DNA of 64,000 bases, from contig NC_087378.1 in NCBI RefSeq assembly GCF_963675165.1, forward strand, positions 8,242,809-8,306,808. Reading direction: 5' to 3'. A program made the position numbers and the translations under genes. Source of the stretch: Halichondria panicea (taxonomy: Eukaryota; Porifera; Demospongiae; Suberitida; Halichondriidae). This document shows, in pieces, positions 42,423-54,324 of this stretch (its first letter is position 1; every line of letters begins with the position of its first letter). The notes below the pieces were generated by a model. It searched no databases, had not been told where the DNA came from, and saw only the letters and a program-made list of their open reading frames with translations.

Positions 42423-43958
42423 ATGGTTACGTGCATGATGGCTACTAATGTACGAGCACTGCAGACTGTCAGCTTCTTGGTGATGCTAGCAATCATTGTG
42501 AATGCTAGGGTGGTTTCAGAGCAATTAGGAGAGCAAGAAGACAATGGGGAAATGTCGAGAAAGTTTCTTTACGGTATCAAACAAGGAAATATCGATCAAA
42601 TAAAAAAAGAAATGTTGGCGCTGTTACTGAATGATCAAGAAACCAATGCTCAAGCTCCCTCGCAATTACAAAGCCTTTTTGAAGAAGACCTCGACATTCC
42701 AAAGAAAGAGATGGACCCTGCAACTAGCAAACCAGAAGAAGCTCAAGCCCAAGATGGCATGTATAGTTCAGACCTCTTTGAAGGAGACCTCGACATTCCA
42801 CAGGAAGAGATAGACGCTGCGTACGGAACATCTTCAGAAGTAAGTCAAAAAATTAAGTGACTTGCATGTAAATGTGTTCAAGATACCTTTTAGTTTAACG
42901 TTATCATACGCATTAATTGTGTAATCTTCATAATTATATTCAGGCCACCTGTTGTTGAGAAAAGCTCCACTGCAACAAGTCTATATGTACATAATTATGT
43001 ACTTTACTGCAGGCTAAGCTTCAGAAGGCTACAAGTGACGTCAATAAACTATGGGAACAAGGAGTCGTCTACTACGACTTTGATATCTCAGTTCCAAATT
43101 TTCTGCAAAATATTATACAAGGCGCAATGGACGAATATGAGCAACACACGTGTCTAAAGTTTGAGCTTAGATCCCCTACAGCTACTTGGACTACACAACA
43201 ACATATTACTTTCAAAAGCTCCGGCCAATTTTGTTCTTCTAACTCGGTTGGGAGAGCGATTGATTACATGCAGAAAATTAATCTTCTGAGACTAGGTTGA
43301 GCAAAGTAGACCGGACAGAGACAACTACCTTACAGTAAACTGGAACAACATCGAAGCAGGCAAGGCATATCAATTTGAATTACGCCACAAAGTTGATTAC
43401 CAAGGTGAAGAATACGACTATGCTTCAATTATGCATTATCCATAGGATGCCTACAGTAAGAATGGACAGTTCACAATGGCCGTTAACAATGACAATAGAT
43501 ACAAGAAACAAGGAAGCCCTACTATTGGGCATAGACCACACCTTAGTCCGGGTGACATCAGGCAGGTGAATAAAATGTACAAGTGCTACAACCCATCCGG
43601 TGACTGGGGAAGGCTACGTGTTCATGTAAAAAAAGCAACTGGGCTGCGAGTTTTTGGCAGGGACATATACTGTATCAAAATTACTGCCTATCACACTGAT
43701 GGAAAGGAAACGTATACATCAAGACAAGGAGTGTTTACTTATCCAGATGAATTTTCATGGGAAAATGTGTTTATAGCCAAATCGTATTATCAACACTGGC
43801 GTTACTTCGAGATAAGGATAATGTATGGGTGGAGAGATGTGATTAGTCGGCAGCAAACCATATGGGTCAAACCTCCAGGAGTGCCAATGAATGATTCGTA
43901 CTGCATGGCAGATGGGAATCACAACATTTGTGTCTACTTGTACTACAAAGTTTATTAA
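42423..43958 (+). pseudogene. Astacin-C2 metalloprotease paralogue 2, catalytic motif deleted
   Basis: Exon 1 (42423 to about 42839) is intact: signal peptide (ALQTVSFLVMLAIIVNA), propeptide with [10 protein letters not shown] and two FEGDLDIP/FEEDLDIP repeats. Exon 2 starts at about 43013 (AKLQKATSDVNKLWEQG) and reads to LRLG then TGA at about 43297. Against paralogue 3 a deletion there removes the whole HExxHxxGFWH zinc-binding segment and joins directly to GAGCAAAGTAGACCGGACAG. A further TAG follows MHYP at about 43444. The C2-like C-terminal part (about 43476-43958; GRLRVHVKKATGLRVFGRDI, ISRQQTIW) stays open. No protease activity can be expected. TATA box at 42378. Confidence 0.8.
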
Positions 43959-44499
43959 CAAGATTACTTAGCTCAGTCGCATACTCTTTATATATGCTGT
44001 AGCATTTTTTTAATTAGGCTGACTTGATTATGCATGGTTGTCACTCTGTTATAGGTATTCCTAGAAGTACGTACATGTGACTCAGTGTATATGCACACGC
44101 TGCATGTAAGCTTATATACTTTTGTCACCGTGTTCAGAGCACAGAGAATTAGCTACAAAAACTTTAAGCCTTGCTACTTGTGTACAGTTTTATATAGCAT
44201 ATAAGCTACTAGAAATGTGATGGGATGACTGGAGTAAACTACGTACACACACATGCATGATTAGCCTTACATGTTCCCGAGCTGTAATAGTTCTGAACCA
44301 TTAGATAAGAGAATGTAGGGAGGTAAGGTACATTAGCTATGGTAGGTGTTTACTCCTATGGTAGGTGTTTACTCCTAGGCATGCGTGTAACTTTATATCT
44401 TAATGTCCATGCACACAATGTATAAGGATGTTATGTGCAGTTATCCCAGAAGCTTATAAAAGGAGTGGTGTTACACTTCATCTTCATTCAACTCAACGG
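43959..44499. promoter_or_regulatory. Astacin-3 upstream region with TATA box
   Basis: TATAAAAG at 44455-44462, 45 nt before the ATG; the ~110 nt upstream of it (ATGCACACAATGTATAAGGA) are nearly identical to those before astacin 1, showing recent duplication. A 20-nt direct repeat (ATGGTAGGTGTTTACTCCT) occurs at about 44338. Confidence 0.65.
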
Positions 44500-46254
44500 A
44501 TGGTTACATGCATGATGGCTACTAACGTACGAGCACTGCAGACTGTCAGCTTCTTGCTGATGCTAGCAATCACTGTGAATGCTAGGGTGGTTTCAGAGCA
44601 AGTACGAGGACAAGAAGACAATGGGGAAATGTCGAGAGAGTTTTTCAAACAAGGACATATTGGTGATGGTGACATTGATCAAATAAAGAAAGAAATTTTG
44701 GCGCTGCTACTGAATGATCAAGAAACCAAAGCTCAAGCTCCCTCGCAATTGCAAAGCCTGAAGACCTCGACATAAAAAAAGAAGAAATGGACCCTGAATA
44801 CAGACCAACTAGCAAACCAGAAGAAGCTCAAGCTCAAGATGGCATGTACAATCCAGATCTCTTTGAAGGAGACCTCAAGATTTCAGATAAACAGATAAAG
44901 GCCGCGTACAGAAAGTTTTCAGACGTAAGAAAAGTGACTTGTGTTCAAGATACTTTTGTAGTAGGTATCATAATTATGCATTGGTTTATTATCTGTATAG
45001 CATATTTGCATGTACACTGTAAGCTATAATATTATACACTCCCACAACAATATATTGTGTTGGTAGGCAAGTTCACACTTGCAAGGGGCATTTTAAAAAA
45101 TCAATGGGAAAAAAGCTAAATTATATAGTGAGCTTTGACTGTAAACTAGCCGAAAAAGTATACCCGACTATTCAGGCCACCCATTGTTGTTCCAAAGTGT
45201 CCAATTAGAAAACCTCAAGTCTATATAATTATGTACTTTACTGCAGGCTGAGCTTCAGAAGGCTACAAGTGACGTCAATAAACTATGGGAACTAGGATAT
45301 GTCTACTACGACTTGGATGAATCAGTTGACTATCATACGCGAACTATCATACGAGGTGCAATGGACGAATATGAGCAACACACGTGTCTAAGGTTCTACC
45401 TTAAAACCCCTACAACTACTTGGATTACACAGTTTATTCATTTTCAAAGCAGCGACCGAGGGTGTTATTCCACCTCAGTTGGGCAAGCACTCAGTATGCA
45501 AACAATCAATCTTGACAGCATAGGTTGTGCTACGCATAGTACAGTTCTACATGAAATTGGTCATGCGATCGGTTTTTGGCATGAGCAAAGTAGACCGGAC
45601 AGAGACAACTACGTTACGATAAACTGGGACAATATCAAAGCAGGCAAGGAACATAATTTTAATTTACGCCACAAAGTTGATTACCAAGATGAAGAGTACG
45701 ACTATGCTTCAATTATGCATTATCAATTGGATGCCTTCACCAGAAGTTATCAGAAAACGTTGAGCATTAACAATTTTGAGAAATTAATTGAACAAGGATT
45801 CCCTGCTGTTGGGCACGGAGAACACCTCAGTCCAGGTGATATCAGGCAGGTGAATAAACTGTACGATTGTTATAACCCATCCGGTTACTGGGGAAGACTA
45901 CGTGTTCATGTACATAAAGCGACTGGGCTACCTTCTGACACGTACTATGCTGACGTGGCTGCTATTTACACTTACGGAACTACTGGTTATGGAGTGCAGT
46001 CGTTTCCATCAACAAAATTGTCCAATAATTATCCAGCTGACTATACATGGACATATGTACATACAACCGCTAATCAAAAAAACTGGCGCTACTTCAGGAT
46101 ATGGATAACGAATGAGGAGGGAGATACAGTGATTAGTCGGCAAACCATATGGATCAAAACTTCAGGAGTAAAAGTTGAAGATTCGTACTGCTTGAAAGAT
46201 GAGCAAGATGTGGAGCGCATGAAATGTGTCTACTTCAACTACGAAATCGTTTGA
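44500..46254 (+). CDS. Astacin-C2 metalloprotease paralogue 3; protease exon intact, exon 1 frameshifted
   Basis: Exon 2 (45247-46254) codes a full astacin domain: zinc site [19 protein letters not shown] (three His and the catalytic Glu present) and Met-turn SIMHY, then [20 protein letters not shown], followed directly by a C2-like domain (WGRLRVHVHKATGLP, TYYADV, WRYFRIWI, ISRQTIWIK) and a Cys pair at the end. Astacins are secreted or membrane zinc endopeptidases; joined to a C2-like domain this is an unusual architecture. Exon 1 (44500-44924) has the signal peptide and propeptide start, but against paralogue 2 seven nt are missing near 44768, so the frame closes (LQSLKTST then TAA). The downstream half of exon 1 is open in the shifted frame and enters exon 2 in phase. 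Functional status is uncertain; an alternative splice or an assembly error could rescue it. Confidence 0.75.
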
Positions 46255-46715
46255 AAAATAACAAACAAGAAATACGTTACTTACATTGTAGCTACCAAAC
46301 TCTGTAGCATTTATTTCAGCTGACTTAATTGTGTGTAGACAGTAGTTATGAAGTATTCAACGTGTGTATAGACTGAACTTCAGTAGAGCTCTCACATTCA
46401 TACGTTTCTGTTGCTATAGCTACATGAACGTAACAGCATAGCCTTATCAGTTTTAATTTGTTGCTAGTGTTTTTCAGAGTATAAAACATGTTGTGTTTAG
46501 CAAACGGTAATGGAAATGGTCAATCTGTTAGGTATTCCTATAACATGTGACTCAGTGTATATGCACATGCACATGCTAAGCTATAATAACCGGGTAATCT
46601 TACTTTCGCTAATCCAAATAGCTTGTTCAGATTAGTGAAGGGGAGGAGTGTAGTTACACACGATAGTGATGTGTATGCACAACTCACTAAGTACAGTAAC
46701 TCTTATCTCACGTAC
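46255..46715. other. Duplicated spacer, copy 2 (MITE-free)
   Basis: About 46600-46706 duplicates 40530-40641; it preserves the empty target site of the MITE. Confidence 0.8.
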
Positions 46716-46980
46716 CGTTGTGTCCCTCGAGGGTTTGGTTCATGGAGAGGTTACTAGGGGCAGCAAGACCCTTGAGTTTAGCATCCTTGGAGGCCAGTGT
46801 CTCCAGTTGTAGTACCTTGAGTAGTCCATCCTCCCCACCACACGCTATCCAACCCTTGCTACTGTGCCATGAGATGGTTGCCAGGGCAGAGTCATTAGGG
46901 ATAGCAATCTAACAAAGGGAACTCTAAAGGAGGTATGCATGTAGGATCCATCTTACCTTCTTACTCAGATAAACTAGCAT
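46716..46980 (-). other. WDR35: Second copy of WDR35 exons 1 and 2
   Basis: Exon 1 copy 46957-46980 ([11 protein letters not shown] at 46980) and exon 2 copy 46716-46908, same lengths (24 and 193 nt), same peptide, intact GT/AG sites (donors GTAAG and GTACG), differing by only a few bases from 41205-41228 and 40964-41156. It could serve as a far-upstream alternative first exon pair (9 kb intron containing three astacin genes) or be a dead duplicate. The upstream segment with the X-box-like site is missing here. Confidence 0.9.
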
Positions 46981-47242
46981 GCTGTGGCTCATAATTATTT
47001 TGCAGGCAGATCCACCCCCTTATTATTTTCACAAAGGGAATGGTCGTCTACGGGAAACAGCTGTAGCAAGGGAAGGAGGGTGGTTAGATTTTTGCTTCTC
47101 TGTCCCTCATGCAACCCGCGGCGTGTTATCAAGTTGAACAGCATAATTATGACAACAAAAATAATTACAAAATAAAAATGTAAAAAAGTTTGCACACACT
47201 GCACACATTGCACACATTGCACACATGATAAATTTCTGCACT

Positions 47243-50200
47243 TCACAACTCTGCATGAAGAGAGAGGAGTATAAAATGCACACAATTATTATTATTATTA
47301 TAGTACTCACCTTTTGCTAGAATACATATATTTTGTGCAAGTGACACATTTGATTGTCGGAGCATAACATCGACCAATATCTTGTAGGTGGCATTGAAAC
47401 CATTTTTCTCGTGCCACCTGTTCAAAACTTCTCGTGCACCATATTTTGCAGCGAATGGATCGGTTTTAATAGCAAAGATGTCAGTGGGGCTTAGTTCTAA
47501 GTCATCAGCCAGTATCTTCCAGTTAAAAATGTGTTCACTTAATGTTCTGAGTTTTTTTGGTGAGCATTCTCTTTCCAGGTCTTGCTGTGTAACACCAGTA
47601 CGTTGAATCAGATCATTGCATGTCACAGAGGTTGCAACTAGAAATGTGTTACACATACGGTAAATTAAGACACATGCACAATACCCAGAAAGTACCTTCA
47701 ACTGATTCACTCTGAGATGAGCGTGACGACAGGGAAGGAGATCTGGAAGGTGGAACTGATAGATTGAACTTTAGTCCGTCTGGGTTTGTTCCTCGAACTT
47801 CAAACGCACACTCCAGTGGTCGCAACCGCTCAGGAGTGCCATGGTTGCGTTGTATGGTTAGCACAATCCGTGGGGGGTAACTTAAGGTCATTTGTTTGTA
47901 TCTTTTATTCCTAAGCGGCAAATCAATGACATCTCGTTGGATCTGGACAATACATGAAGAACTTCAGTATGACATTGTGGATTATTAACTTACAACACAA
48001 GGGCTTATGGCTGGTGTGATGGTGGTGTCTTCAATGGTTTGGGGTATTGTAAGCTCAATCTCGTCTTCTGACAATTGGGTATGACACTGAATGTTCTCAA
48101 ATTCTTCACTTCCATACATCTTGCTCAGATAGGTTTCCAAACTCTACATTAATTTATAATCGTTAAATGTAACAATGTAAATTTTACCTTCTGGTAGACT
48201 TCATGATCTAAGGAAACTGCAAAGATGGCATGGCAAATTGGCAGGAGGACAACAGGCTTGTGAAGGCAGACCATATAGAAATTCTTCTGATCTATGGATT
48301 GATTCATTATGATGTGTACACTGTACATGTATATAGCGTAACATACTTCTCCTCTTGCGTCTTGCTAGTATTCCAAAGCAGAAGTGGCCCACATCCACAA
48401 CTACTTCCTGTTCTCCTGGCACAGTGTGAACTTCAGCAGAATCGTCTTGGACAAATTTCCATCTTGATACTTCATTACGAATGTCAGGTGTATCAAAACT
48501 GGTGAAAAAGGCAAGTTCATCTGCATCCTCGATAACGGCGAAAGTCTTTATTTTCAGCTGAACTTTTCTATGGAATACGCATGGTGGGTAGAGCAGGTAC
48601 ACAGGGCTAATTGGTACATAGCCACGACGCAGCTTAAAGGGCCCCTTCAAACAGGCCTAAACAGTTATGGGGACCGAATCGCCAGGAATGATAGCTTTCC
48701 GGGGGATGCTGACCGTGATTCCTTCTCCAATTATGACTGCACCGTCGTGATCAACTTGCTTTTGGGAACATGTTTTTGAAAATAGGACTCCAGGATAATT
48801 TAGCTTAACATCAGCAATATTCAGAACACTGAACTTAACATCACTTGAAGCTGCAAAAACAACTGAAAAACAAGTTTATAATAAATGTACACAGAATTAC
48901 CAATTGAAACAGGCTTTGCCCCATCAACAGAAGCCATTGAATCTGTGTCGCTAGCAGTACCGATCCCTGAGTCTGGCATGGTGGATGCTTGAGAGGAGAG
49001 CTTCCCAGAACTTGACTCGGAGGGTGCTGTGGCATCATCTTCATCAGTGTCGCTGCTATCAGAGGTATCAGAGGCCACTGTACGCTTGCGATGGTCGTTA
49101 CCTTCGTTACCTTCGCTATCTGAGTCAGAATCTGAAGGATACATTGGTGCCATTGAGTCTACTTCCACTTCTGATTCGTCATCTGATTGACAGGATGCAG
49201 TGGATGGTTCCTTTTCTTCATCGCTGCTAGAGTCAGAATCACTGCTGGGTAGGATGACTTCTTCATCAGAATCAGAGTCTGGATTTTGTAGGTCAACGTC
49301 AAAATCTGAAGCCATACTTTGTGTGAGGAACGTGCCAATTGTGGATCCAGTCGATACATGTGGTGTGCTTGGATTGATAACCATCTTTTTCTTAACTATC
49401 TTCTTCCGTACTTTTCTCGTCTGGGCCTGATTTCGTTGTAGAAGTTGTGGAGAAATAGCAGCTTGTGGAGGAATAGCAGCTTGTTGGTAGAAAATAATAG
49501 GAGGGATAAATGGTGGTAGCAAAGGAACCGTTGGATGAGGTGGTACAAATGGTTTGGCATTTGGATCTAATGGTTTGCGTTTGCGCTTGTGTTCAGATTT
49601 TCGGAATTTCGGATGAATGTATGGATAACGAACTAGGTCGTTGCAGTTAAAGCATCTGACATCTTGTGTAGCATGACACCTTTGATAGAATGTACGGTGG
49701 TCACATGTTTCGTTCTGACAAATGTAGCGGCCAATTCCAAACTCTAAATGCCGAGGAAGGGCATCGTATTTCACCTTACACTCATGGCAAGTAGACACAG
49801 CTTTGGTAATGAGAACTACTGTCCACCAGTAGCGATCACAATCTCCACAAGTCCAGTAAGTAAGTCATGTTTTGCCAGGGTAGCTTCGGTCAAGAGGTAA
49901 TTTGATTCAATGCCATCTTTGAGGATTTTGTCTTGATTAGTTTCTTTCATGATTTTCTGGGCTCTCTGTGAATCGCTTAAAACTTTTCGATCTGTGTTTT
50001 TTATTTTATGCTTGGTGAGAGATCCTCGCTGTAAAAACAACAAGAAATTTTATTTTTATATTTTTTATACATTAATAGTTTACCTGACAGAGTTCAAATA
50101 GTATCTGCTCTCTTGTAGAGACTATCTGGCTTCCAATGATTTCAATCCTGAGAATTCTACTTCTCATTTCTTGACATGTGATTTGTGATTGTGTGGACTT

Positions 50201-50432
50201 TCCAATTGCTTTACAGATAGCTGCGACTCGTTGGCTAGTCTGAGTGAGGTACTTTTCTCGTAAGTCCACACGTTCAATATATAACACCTGTGTATATAAT
50301 TATAACATAGATATATAAAGTATATAATACATACGTACGTACATGTAGATAGTATATAATACTGTTTATGTTGTACTATATTAGTAGATATACTGGACTA
50401 TAATTATGTACCTTTTGATTTCTTTTAGCCAT
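47243..50432 (-). CDS. SHFL (Shiftless)-like / ZU5 / Death-domain fusion gene, with one frame change and one in-frame TAG
   Basis: Nine exons: 50412-50432 (MAKRNQK), 50084-50287, 48901-50028, 48347-48850, 48188-48291, 47994-48143, 47696-47942, 47311-47637, 47243-47250 (TGA). The first three code a SHFL-like protein: REKYLTQTSQRVAAICKAIG, zinc ribbon (CGDCDRYWW, TCHECKVKYDALP, YICQNETCDH, CFNC) and the family tail INPSTPHVSTGSTIGTFLTQ, then a long Ser/Asp-rich linker. Exon 3 ends in phase 1 and exon 4 starts in phase 1 with a ZU5 domain (GEGITVSIPRKAIIPGDS, ACLKGPFKLRRGYVPISPVY), followed by a UPA-like stretch and a Death domain (KKLRTLSEHIFNWKILADDL, AREVLNRW) ending AKEL. Vertebrate SHFL blocks -1 ribosomal frameshifting and restricts RNA viruses; ZU5-Death tails occur in PIDD1/UNC5-type signalling proteins. 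Oddities: a -1 change is needed near 49855, and TAG at 48657-48659 interrupts ZU5. Without these, about 897 codons. Confidence 0.75.
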
Positions 50433-50640
50433 TGTCAATAAATAGATGGTAAAATTGAATGATGATAGACAAGTCTAGTCTTTTATATATCATGTAGATC
50501 TTGTCCAAATATAAATATATCTAAGGCTGATCCAGACCCACCCACTTTTATAAGAAAAAAATGGGAAAGGTCGTCGGCAGAACAAACTGTTTGCAAAGGA
50601 ATCACACACAAACCACTCTATAACATTATGCACACATTAT
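50433..50640. other. Spacer between the fusion gene and BLOC1S5
   Basis: AT-rich; about 50535-50600 (CCCACTTTTATAAG, GGTCGTCGGCAGAACAAACT) resembles parts of 41340-41440 in duplication copy 1. Confidence 0.4.
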
Positions 50641-52118
<1,478 letters not shown>

Positions 52119-52224
52119 TATTTTGTTCCTTTGTTTAGGTTCAAAAGTTTAAAGTTCAATTGTTTTTCTCGAAATTCTAGATAGAGTCCACCACATCCAA
52201 AATTTAACTGAAGCTGAAGAGAAG
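52119..52224. promoter_or_regulatory. Divergent BLOC1S5/CHRAC1-like promoter
   Basis: Only 106 bp between opposed start codons; no TATA box. Confidence 0.45.
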
Positions 52225-53346
52225 ATGTCTGCAAGCTCAACACCGATCATGGTTAAGAAACAGTCTACTGAGATGAAGCTCGTACATACGAAGGACAACA
52301 GACTTACCCCAAGCAAATCTCCATCTGATAACCGTGTCACTAAGATCATTAAGACCAGCCCCTCTGTTCCAAAGTCAGTTATTAGGGAACCACCTCCAAA
52401 ACAAGAGTCAGACATTACCTGTGCTAAACCCATCGTGATACCAACCATTCCAAACCTGCTGTCAATAATTAAAGGACAGTCAACGTTGTCTCAGTTCTTC
52501 TCTGGCACACTTCCGCCTCTCTCCTCTGCTCAACCCAGCAAGCCCAGGCCCATAATCCCTCAGCCTAAAAAGTCCACGGTCCATCCACACACATACTCCA
52601 CAACTTCTCAATCCAGCAAGATCCCTCCTACACACTCCACTGCTGCCCACTCCACAAGCACACACTCCACTGCCCCTCAGCGTACCAAGCCCATCATGAT
52701 GCACAACAACTTTTCAGTCTCCCAGAAGATTACACAGTCGACATTTAACTCGAATCCAAATCCATTTCAAAAGCACCAAAAGGAAATACCCTTAACAAAA
52801 AAGCCACTGACCCCCAAAAATAGAAAAGGGCACTCTAAAGCAAGCAGCTCTCTAGCACTGCCAACTGGAAGCAGCTCGAAGGACGAAGACACCCTCCAAC
52901 CTCCGAAGGCAAAGAAGGCCAAGATAACGAATGCCCCTGGTCTACCCATGTCCAGAGTCAGGACCATCATGAAAACACACGTCCAATCTAACCAGAACTC
53001 AGTGAATATTGGTCAGGAGTCAGTGGCTGTCATTGCAAGAGCAGCTGTGAGTGTGTGAGTGTGTGAGCTGTATCTGTGTTATATGGTGTTCTCTGTAGGA
53101 ACTGTTTATTGCTGAGCTAGGGAGACGATCTCAGAAACAAACCAAAGAAGAGAAGACAGTAACCTACACCCACTTAGGTGAGCCTTGATCTTGTGTTAGC
53201 CATATATTCATGTTCTGTACTCCACTACAGCCCAAGCTGTGCAGCAGAGCCAGGACATGCACTTCTTACATGCAGTGGTGCCCAAGAAAGTTCTAGCCAA
53301 AGACTATCTCACCCCGTCTTGTAATGGCGGTCATTCTACAGACTAG
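52225..53346 (+). CDS. CHRAC1: CHRAC1-like histone-fold protein with a long N-terminal extension
   Basis: Histone-fold subunit (CHRAC15/NF-YC-like) that pairs with POLE3/CHRAC17 in the ISWI chromatin accessibility complex. Three exons: 52225-53046, 53099-53177, 53231-53346; 338 residues, in phase. The C-terminal ~100 residues are the histone fold: LPMSRVRTIMKTHV, VNIGQESVAVIARAAELFIA, VTYTHLAQAVQQSQDMHFLH, VVPKKVLAKDYL, close to CHRAC1. The first ~235 residues are a Ser/Thr/Pro/Lys-rich, probably disordered extension not found in the ~131-residue human protein; it includes LLSIIKGQSTLSQFFSG, resembling a PIP-box-like QSTLSQFF motif. POLE4 is the alternative family member. Confidence 0.82.
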
Positions 53347-53686
53347 ACTGTTAATTATTGTACACACATTCTTTGTATTTATCAGTTAGTTGTGTTCGTT
53401 TATATATTTAAACAAATTGTTGGTGGTTTTTTGAGCAAATATAATCAGCTTTTGGTTAGTTTACTGTCCAGTCAACTGATATAATATACTGAAGCTCTAT
53501 CCACACCCTTTTCTTTCATTAACGGTAAAGATCATCCTACATCACCAGTAGCAATATTCTCTATCATGTACATGTCTTCAGTCTTGAATACTTTCATTTT
53601 AAACTGCACAACATAATTATAGTGGAACACATGGTAAAGAGGTGAGGGACAAGCAAAATAAAAAGATGATAGCTAGCTAGAGATGT
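53347..53686. other. Convergent 3' spacer between CHRAC1-like and PCLAF
   Basis: AT-rich 3' flanks, polyA-like AATAAA signal on the minus strand is not obvious; nothing else seen. Confidence 0.4.
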
Positions 53687-54127
53687 TCACTCGTCGTCAG
53701 TGTCACTGTTGAGCTGGGCAATGTCACCACTGAGTATGTGTAGGCCACTAGAAGAGCTCCCAGCTCCCTCCATATCAGCCGTGCCCTGTGTCTCATCAGG
53801 TACCAAGTCATTCTCAGAGAGGGATGTGTCGTCAGTGGACGAGCATCCTCTTGAAGACTCGCCCCCTCCAGACCCCATGAAGGCCTCCAGCCCTTTCTGC
53901 CACGAGGGCTTGGGCCAGATCTTGAGAGGGTTGCCTCCACAGCCAGTCTTCTTCTTGTTACTCGATGTGGGAGAAGCGGAGGACGATCGGGCAGTAGCTA
54001 GTGTCTTCCTGGGAGCCTTGGCAGCGACAGCTGTGTGTGGGAGGGAGGCACAGTCAAAACCACCTAGTAGCTAGTCTGATAGCTTACCTTTTCTGGCAGC
54101 AGCAGGATTGGCTCTTGTTCTGACCAT
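53687..54127 (-). CDS. PCLAF: PCNA-associated factor (PCLAF/PAF15)
   Basis: Small disordered nuclear protein that binds PCNA during S phase and controls translesion synthesis. Two exons, 54088-54127 (ATG 54127) and 53687-54030, 127 residues, in phase. It keeps the family start MVRTRAN, the basic AAKAPRKTLA segment (in vertebrates Lys15/Lys24 ubiquitination lies here) and GGNPLKIWPKPSWQKGLEAFMG, the PIP-box region (Q-K-G-L-x-x-F-M in place of the usual I and FF). The C-terminus is acidic (SDTDDE). Head-to-head with SLC25A32, 197 bp apart. Confidence 0.9.
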
Positions 54128-54324
54128 GGTGATACTCAAGAGAGTCTCTGGAACGTGTTCTTGACAGAATTAAAATAAATGGCAGAAATGTGCGGATAAG
54201 CTTCCCGCTAAATTTATTTCCCACCAGTAGGCCCGCACATGCGCAGTATAATAACAAGTTTAACCCGCTATCGAGGTATTTTTATGATAACCTCTTTGAT
54301 ACACAATAATAATAATAAATAAAG

